A stretch of 64,000 nucleotides of DNA from Ceratorhiza oryzae-sativae (lineage: Eukaryota; Basidiomycota; Agaricomycetes; Cantharellales; Ceratobasidiaceae), in contig JARWMV010000007.1 of the NCBI GenBank assembly GCA_030998015.1, forward strand, positions 124,001 to 188,000, in the 5' to 3' direction. Positions 57,494 to 64,000 of this stretch are shown here, piece by piece. Positions within the stretch are counted from its first letter, which is position 1, and each line of letters begins with the position of its first letter. The notes below the pieces were generated by a model, which was not told where the DNA came from, searched no databases, and was given only the letters and a program-made list of their open reading frames with translations. Both the position numbers and the translations under genes were made by a program.

Positions 57494-58132
57494 TGTTATG
57501 ACCTGCACAAGACAGCCATAATGTAACAAGAGACTTAGCCTACAGTTTATAGCATTTTCTCCAAAGTCAAACAAGCTATAAACATAGTCATGTGACCTTG
57601 GTGCTTATCCTGGCACTTACAGTGGTTATCTAACTTGCTCCTGCAATTCTCTCCACTGTAACTTGGAGTGAGGAGCAAGTTGTCATGTGGCCCTGGCACT
57701 TATAACTGTCACATGACCTTGGTGCTTACAGTGGTTACCAAACTTGCTCCTGCAATTCTCTCCATTGTAGCTTGGAGTGAGGAGTGAGTTATCACATGAC
57801 CTCAGTGCTTAAATCACATGACCCTCAGACCTTGTGCAGCTCTATAAGATTTGGAGCCACAACAACCCTAAGAGCAAGTTACTTAATACTTGTTTACACC
57901 ACACATGACCCATAACCTACTGCAGACTGCAGAACAGTCTGACTCATACCTTGGAGGGTATATAACTCATCAAAAGCAAGACCATGGGCCCCAGCTTGCT
58001 TTATCTTGTCAACCACAGGGATTGTCCATACATACTACATAAATACTATCAATATATACTGCAAATTACCACTGACAATGTAGCCACTACTTAAGGAATC
58101 AACAGAGACAAGGAGATGGAGGGGTCTTGACA
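57494..58132 (+). repeat. LTR, family C (second copy)
   Basis: Starts TGTTATGACCTG and ends GGTCTTGACA. It matches 2860-3375 in the same orientation, including CTCTATAAGATT, GAGCCACA and GCTTGCTTTATCTTGTCAACCA. It is longer than the first copy because the part around 57590-57790 contains a local duplication (ACTTGCTCCTGCAATTCTCT occurs twice). Internal coding sequence is not recognisable downstream, so it may be a solo LTR. Confidence 0.7.
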
Positions 58133-58540
58133 TATGGGCTATAATGGCTGGAGGTCAAACTGCCATCCCAAGGGATGGACATGCAGTGAGGGGAGGCAAT
58201 AAGATGCAGGAGGTCATATAAGAAGTGCACTTGGTACTAAGAGACCTGGGCAAGGGCTGATGTGACTTGGAGATCACACAGGTAGTAGAAGTTATGACAG
58301 GAGGTGTCAGAGTCACAACCTGAACAGATAAGACCCAACATGTCTGAGGTGAGGGTGGACCTATAGGCTATGATGGCTGGAGGTCAAACTGCAACTGCTA
58401 AGATAGATGGCACAGCAAAGGGGAAGGTTGCAACAAGGCACATTGATGAGTATAAGTAAAGTGCACTTGCAAGAAAGCTAGCTGGGCTAAGTACCAAGCA
58501 GTGTGGCAACCACTGGCACAAAGGATGCAAGAGGGGTAGA
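58133..58540. other. Remnant retroelement sequence, no gene
   Basis: CpG-poor sequence with two copies of GGGCTATAATGGCTGGAGGTCAAACTGC-like words (about 58135 and 58365) and no open frame of note. Confidence 0.4.
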
Positions 58541-59120
58541 ACAGGTGGTTGAGTTCTGAGGCTTAAGGCTCTCAGACTCTCCCTTATATATTCACAGCTG
58601 AGGCTGTACATATCAAATACCAGGACCAATAAGAAGTACTAATGCCATGTCATCACAGAACATTCTGGCAATACCAAATAATGAGTCAACAACAACAAGT
58701 TCATGTGACATCTAGGCAAATAAACTGCATATATCTGAATAAACAGGGCTTGTCCAAAATACAAAGAAATTTATGATAAAATAAAATGATTAAAATTCAT
58801 AATAAATTTGTGCTCATGGTCTAGGCCATGACAGGAGGTCAAGTTCTGAGGCTTAAGGCTCTCAGACCCTCCCATTACACACTCAAGGCCAAGGCTGTAC
58901 AAATCAAATATCAGGACCAATAAGAAGTAACTACACCACATCATAGCAGAACATTTTGGAACTACCAAAGAATAAGTCAACAACAACAGGGTCACATGGC
59001 ATCTAGGTAAATAAACTGCATATACCCAAATAAACAGGACTTGGCCAAAAATACAAGAAATCAAAGGATAAAATAAAATAGGAGAAATTCATAATAAATT
59101 TGTGCTCATGGTCTAGGCCA
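58541..59120 (-). repeat. Two adjacent family B LTR copies
   Basis: Two units of about 290 bp in tandem, at 58541-58831 and 58832-59120. Each runs on the minus strand from (TGT)CATGGCCTAGACCATGAGC to GAGAGCCTTAAGCCTCAGAAC. Shared words include AATAAACAGG, CAACAACAA and AGGACCAATAAGAAGTA. The same LTR occurs in plus orientation at 2582-2859. The rightmost copy touches the LTR of the gypsy element. Confidence 0.7.
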
Positions 59121-59738
59121 TGATACCAGGTATGAGCCAATCACCTTGGCAATTTGTATATCAATCATTTAGTCATACCTATCTTACTACAGAAACTCCC
59201 AGGTTGTAAGGGATCTGCCCTCAATAAAATTGTACTTAATAGTCTTTAATTGCTTTGTGCAGGTATGGCACAAAACCTGTGGGTAACCAGGCAGGTAACC
59301 TGTGGTAACCCACAAACAAGTGCCACCATACCTGCAGATACCTGCACAGTGAGAGCAGCAAGAATGGCTGTAAGTGTTGATGACAACAAGTCAGGTGACA
59401 AGGAAAATAGTAAGAAAAATAAAAGAACTTGTATTCGACGAGAGGTCAAGTTCTTGAGGAGTCCTCTGCAAACTTGACCTGGTTTATATACATAGTACAA
59501 GCCACATCATAACAAACAAGTCTGTACAGTGAGTCACAACAGATAAGAGATAGAAGCAGTAGAAGCAACTGCAGAACTGTGGAATTTCACATTGGAGTTG
59601 AAATACATCTTGGTTACCGGTCCGGAACATTCCATGAGTCACATGACACAGATATACCATAAAAGGCAAGTATGTTTTGAAGATGATCTCATAAAATGTA
59701 ATAAATTGAGAAAATATTATAGAGTGGATATATGCGTG

Positions 59739-62700
59739 TCAGTTCGTGACACTTCCCCCCTTCAAGGCATGGGGGTCCTGGGGTGCCTTTGGGTGCAACT
59801 TGACATAGTCGGCAATGAGTTCTGGCGTGTTCACCAGGTCATCATAGGTTAACCATTGTTGCTCGTCGTAGCCGAGCCACTTGACATAGTATTCGAAGAT
59901 GTTAGATCTTTTGTTGTACCATGACTTTATGATCTGTTCCACTTCAAATTCTTCTTTCCCTTCAGGGGTTACCACAGGTGGTGGTGGGGGAACCTGACAG
60001 CCATAGGGGTCATCTTTATATTTGGTCAGGAGTGAGACGTGAAATACTGGGTGTATTTTCATGGTTATCGGTAGGTCCAGTTTGTAGGCATGTGTGCCAT
60101 GTTGTGCTACCACCTTGAATGGTCCAACTCTTTTGTGGGCCAGTTTCCTGGAGGCCTGCTGTGTCCATATGTTTTTGGTATCAAGCCAGACTTTGTCTCC
60201 AACCTTAATAGCTTCAGGAGTCTGATGCCTCTGGTTGTAGTATTCCTTGATCCTCTGGTTTGCTATTTCCAGGGCTGCCTTAAGTTCGTCATGGCCCTTT
60301 TGGAGCCATTCTGCATGGTTGTCTGCTAAAGGGAGTTCTGGTTCCTCCCTGTCCCCGACTGCTAGCCTTGGGTGGAAACCGTAGTTTGCAAAGAATGGTG
60401 ATTTGCCAGTTGAGGCGTTGACACCATTATTGTAGGTGAATTCAGCTAATGGTAGGAGCGAGACCCAATCATCTTGTCTGTCTGACACATAGTGTCTGAT
60501 GTACCCTTCCACCACTTGGTTGGCCCTTTCGGACTGGCCATCTGTCTGAGGGTGGTATGCTGTGGAGTAGGAGGGTTTTATATCCAGTTGTTTGTATAAG
60601 TGCCTTAAAAATTTGGATGCGAAGTTGGGGCCGCAGTCTGAGATTGTTTTCTGTGGTAACCCATGGAGTTTCCATACATATGTTAGGAACAGGTTGGCGC
60701 AATCCATAGCACTGGCTTCCGATTGACATGGAATAAAGTGGACCATTTTTGTCAGGCAGTCGACAACTGTAAATATGGCATCAAATCCCTCTGACAGGGG
60801 TAGCCCGGTGATCAGATCATAAGTAATTTCCTCCCAAGGTTTTTCTGGTGCAGGTATTGGGTTTAAGAGCCCTGGGGGAACTTGGTTGCTGTGCTTGTTC
60901 CTGATGCATGACTCGCAGTGTGTGACATATTTGTTGACTGATTTTTTCATTGATAACCACGTGTATTTGCAATTTAACAATTCATATGTTCTGAACTGTC
61001 CTGGGTGTCCTGCTGCTGGGCTATCGTGACAGCTTTCAATGACCAGTTTGCGAAGTTCTTTGTTATTTGGGATGTAGATTCTGCCCTTGTATCATAAGAG
61101 TCCTTCGTCCCATTCCCAATCTTTGACCTTCTCATTGTCATCTAGGGCTTTTAGGACTTTTGATAGGTGTTCATCCCCCAGGATAGCATCCCTAATGAGT
61201 TGTTCTAGGTCATTGTCTGGTGTGATTGCTTGCAGGCATAGTGATTTCAGCTCCAAAAATTGGTTTTGCGCAAGCAGAGCTTGGCTCTCACCCCCCTCTT
61301 TAGGGATGTGTCTTGACAGCCTAGAGAGTATGTCTGCCCAGCCATTCTTCGCCCCTTCAATATATAGAATCTTGAATTTGAACCTGGATAAGAACTCATG
61401 CCACCGTGTGACTCGACTGTTCAGTGGCCGATTTGTCTTCCAATACTCCAAATTCTTGTGGTCACAAACAATGTTTACTGGGTGTTTGGCCCCTTCTAGC
61501 AAATGACGCCAGTGTTTGAGGGCCTTTATAATTGCCAGCATTTCTTTGTTGTAGATATAATAATTTCTTTCTGCTGGGACCATTGCCTTGGAGTAATAGG
61601 AAATTGGGTGGAGCATTCCGTCCTCTCCATATTGCAATAACACAGCGCCTGTGGCATAGCCTGAGGCGTCGGTTTCCAAAATGAATGGTTTGTTGGGCTC
61701 TGGCTGAATTAGGAGGGGGGCTTCTTTTAATTTTTGCTTCAGCAGATTCCATGCTTGATCCCTTTCTTCTGTCCATTCCCATTTTACATCCTTCTTGACA
61801 AGTTCATAAAGACATCTTGTAATTTTCGAAAAGTCTTTTATGAAGTGCCTCAGCCAATTTGCAAACCCCAACCCTTCCAGAACTTCAGTTGGGTTGGTAG
61901 GGGTTGGCCATTCAACAGCCTTTTCAACCTTGGCTGGGTCTACTCTAATTCCCTGGGGAGTCACTACTATTCCCAGGTAATCGACTTCAGTGACATCGAA
62001 AACACATTTCTCCAGGGCGCAATATAGGCCAGCTTTTTGAAGGCGATATAAGACTTCCTTGACATGTTCATCATGTTCTTCCTGGTTTTTGGAGAATACT
62101 AATATGTCATCCATATAGATTACCACATAAATGCCCTCGATGTCTTGGAACTCTTCCCGGATCATGGCCATGAAGGTTCCTGGTGCGTTCTTTTGACCAA
62201 ATTGCATGACTAAGGGCTTGTACAGCCCATATTTGGTCTTAAACGCTGCTTTCCATTCGTCCCCTTCCCAAATTCGTATGAGGTTGAAACCCCACTTTAG
62301 ATCAAACTTGGTGAATATCTTTGCCCCACGCAGCGTCTCCACAATATCATTGATGTGTGGGAGTGGGTACACATTGGAGACTGTCATTTTGTTTAGTTGC
62401 CGGTAGTCGATGCACATGCGCAGCTTCCCATTCTTCTTTTTGACAAATATGACTGGAGATGCCATTGGTGACCTTGAGGGTCTGATATGCCCTGCTTTCA
62501 GTTGGCGCTCCAAAGTTTTGCGCAATTCTGCATCTTCCTTGACACCCACACTATAAATGGGGCCATGCCTTGGGCTGGCATCCGGTTTTAAATCTATTTC
62601 CATATCCCACTTCCTGTGGGGTGGTAACGGCTGGATGTCGTCTTCTTCAGCAAATATTTTCTTGAACTCCCTGTACTTGGTTGGGAGGGAGTCTAGAGAG

Positions 62701-63239
62701 TCCAACTGGAGCTCCTTGGGTTCATTTGCTTGCACATGTAGGGGTTTTGTAATGCAGTGTTTCAGGCATATTGATGAGTTGAACTTCATATCTTTCCCCT
62801 CCCAATCAATGTCTGGGTTATGGAATTTGAGCCACGACATGCCCAGAACTAGATCATTTTTGCCGACGTTCACAATGTAGGCACTGAGGATCTCTCGGTG
62901 CTCTTGAATACACAACTCAAAGGTGCAGTAATGGGTCACAGACCCAGAGTCTATCTCCCTTCCATCGATTACCCTCAGTTTCTTGGGTGTTTTTAGGACG
63001 ACGGTAGGAATATGGTATTGTTTAACCAAATCTTCATGTATAAATACTGACGTGGCCCCTGAGTCAATCATGGCCCATCCGTTAAATTTTTTCATGTTAT
63101 ATGCCGATTTGCGTTTGGGGGTTATGCGCAGGGGAAATGCATGAAAGAAAAACTGTAGTTGTGATTGGTTTCCTAACAACATACATTCCATTTCCATATT
63201 TTTATTTTCTTTATGTGCATTTTGTAACATAGCGCCCAA
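59739..63239 (-). pseudogene. pol: gypsy pol: protease, reverse transcriptase, RNase H, integrase, chromodomain
   Basis: One frame interrupted by a single TGA at 61090-61092. Protease motif WAMIDSGATSVFI. Reverse transcriptase: KMTVSNVYPLPHINDIVETL, FTKFDLKWGFNLIRI and YVVIYMDDILVFS with the YMDD site. RNase H: FILETDASGYATGAVLLQ. After the stop the integrase zinc region reads CHDSPAAGHPGQF, then CESCIRNK. The catalytic core has ITYDLITGLP, SDCGPNF and STAYHPQTDGQSERANQ, giving the D,D,E triad. The C-terminal chromodomain (EVEQIIKSW, then YYVKWLGYDEQQWLTYDDL) may steer insertion to heterochromatin. The frame begins within the last 67 nt of gag, in the -1 frame. I saw no clear slippery heptamer there. 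Confidence 0.9.
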
Positions 63240-64000
63240 GACCGCCCCCCTGGCACAGTTTGAGCTCCTTCTTTTACCGACTCATTGTTGGTTGTTTCTA
63301 TATCCTCAACCACTGCCTCATATCCTGACATCTTGGCTGAGGGACATTTGGCAGCGATATGGCCCTGTCCTCCACAGTTATAGCAGGTGTTTGTTCCCTT
63401 CCCTTTTCCTGTGCTATCCAGATCCATTGCGTCTGGATCCTTCGCCTTGGGGACCGCCGGTGGATGATTATCCTTCTTTATGTCCTTGAAGGATTCTTGT
63501 ACGTTGGCATTGCTGCCATCGTATCAGACAGTTGGGACTGTGAAACCTTTCGCGTTGGGTCTGATGGCCACAATCTGACCTTTTACAGCTTTCCTGTCCT
63601 TAATCTTGTATATCCGTTCCCCATTTTTGAATTTCTCCTTTTGGGGAGTGCTTTGGGGGTTGTTTGTTGGCCTACTGGATGAGGCATTGCTGCTGGACTT
63701 ATTACCCCCATGAGACGTTTGTTTGCTGCCAAATGAGATGAGGTGATGGTCAATTTCTAGGGCTTGCTGAGTGAGTTGGGCAAAAGTTTTGGTGCAAGGG
63801 TCATAGTTTTGGGCCACCATGCTATCTGTTATGTCTGATGATAGACCATCATAGAACTGATCATGCATGGCAGCATCGTTGTAGTTGAGACCTGTGGAAT
63901 ATAGGTTGAATAGGGTGAGGTAATCCTGAACCGTCTTGGATTGTTTCAATTTCCGCCACTTGTCATGGTTATTTTCAGTGCAGTTCAGGTCCCCATAATG
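63173..64000 (-). pseudogene. gag: gypsy gag, interrupted by one TGA, partial at window edge
   Basis: Open from the window edge at 64000 through KLKQSKTVQDYLTLFNLYST and YDGLSSDITDSM, the retrotransposon gag domain. It is stopped by a TGA at 63524-63526 and then open again in the same frame through NANVQESFKDIKKDN, to a CCHC knuckle NTCYNCGGQGHIAAKCP (about 63350-63390), ending at 63173. Relatives often have Arg or Trp at such places, so CGA or TGG decay is likely. The last 67 nt overlap pol. Confidence 0.85.

Larger units (their letters stand above)
59121..64000 (-). mobile_element. Ty3/gypsy LTR retrotransposon with chromodomain (chromovirus type), partial
   Basis: From right to left on the minus strand: gag (runs off the window edge), protease, reverse transcriptase, RNase H, integrase, chromodomain, polypurine tract (AAGGGGGGAAG, about 59751-59762) and 3' LTR. 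The LTR begins TGTCACGAACTGACACGC at 59751 immediately after the tract and ends near 59121 (..GGTATCA). It contains a TATA box at about 59480-59490. The element keeps many more CpGs than neighbouring repeats and is nearly open, so it is younger. The 5' LTR lies beyond the window. Confidence 0.9.

Noticed and set aside
63173..63239. A programmed -1 frameshift site at the gag/pol overlap
   Set aside because: The overlap is A-rich, but no X-XXY-YYZ heptamer lies in the gag frame. Expression could equally be by reinitiation, so no site is called.
1..64000. tRNA genes, rRNA, CRISPR arrays or riboswitches
   Set aside because: A visual search for tRNA T-arm words (GGTTCGA-type) on both strands gave only hits inside coding exons. 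No regular short repeats with spacers were seen, and CRISPR is not expected in a fungal nuclear sequence.

Overview
The window is a nuclear chromosome segment from a filamentous basidiomycete. The genes are broken up by many short introns of about 50 nt (GT..AG, often with a CTGAC/CTAAC-like branch point). The conserved proteins look like Agaricomycete versions, and the style of the repeats and of the protein-kinase genes suggests a Rhizoctonia/Ceratobasidium relative. The lineage is an inference, not a database result.

The window is a mosaic of two sequence types with sharp edges. Blocks of about 1-8.6 kb, 41-47.5 kb and 56.4-59.5 kb are made of repeats, are AT-rich and almost lack CpG. They hold a Tc1-like transposon, nested LTRs, a degraded gag, a 3-kb near-perfect palindrome, several MITE families and a broken multicopy repeat-encoded gene. 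From about 59.1 kb to the right edge lies a younger Ty3/gypsy element with a chromodomain, on the minus strand, interrupted by a TGA codon in gag and another in pol. Many stop codons in these elements look like CGA, CAA or TGG codons changed by C-to-T decay.

The block from 8.7 to 41 kb is ordinary gene-rich euchromatin. In order it holds: NAC-alpha (9.3 kb, -), AP-1 mu adaptin (10.2, -), a Ca2+/H+ exchanger (12.4, -), proteasome beta-4/Pre1 (14.9, -), an empty 2.4-kb stretch, a small unknown gene (18.2, -), a large Ser/Pro-rich unknown gene (19.5, +), exportin Cse1 (23.0, -), serine palmitoyltransferase LCB2 (27.1, -), a Dug1-type dipeptidase (29.9, -), a multi-kinase gene (33.2, -) and splicing factor Clf1 (37.6, -). 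These are mostly housekeeping functions: protein targeting, vesicle traffic, calcium storage, proteolysis, nuclear export, sphingolipid synthesis, glutathione breakdown and splicing.

The island from 47.5 to 56.3 kb sits between repeat blocks and is accessory in character: an unknown protein (48.3, -), a divergent single-domain kinase (49.7, +) and a second multi-kinase gene (51.3, -).

The most notable result is that the two multi-kinase loci (33.2-37.3 and 51.3-55.3 kb) share one architecture. A canonical kinase domain (HGD and DFG present) is followed by a pseudokinase in which DFG has become LFS, and then by a second pseudokinase lacking both the HRD and the DFG aspartates. In-frame introns of about 50 nt join the domains, so each locus may encode one kinase-pseudokinase-pseudokinase protein.
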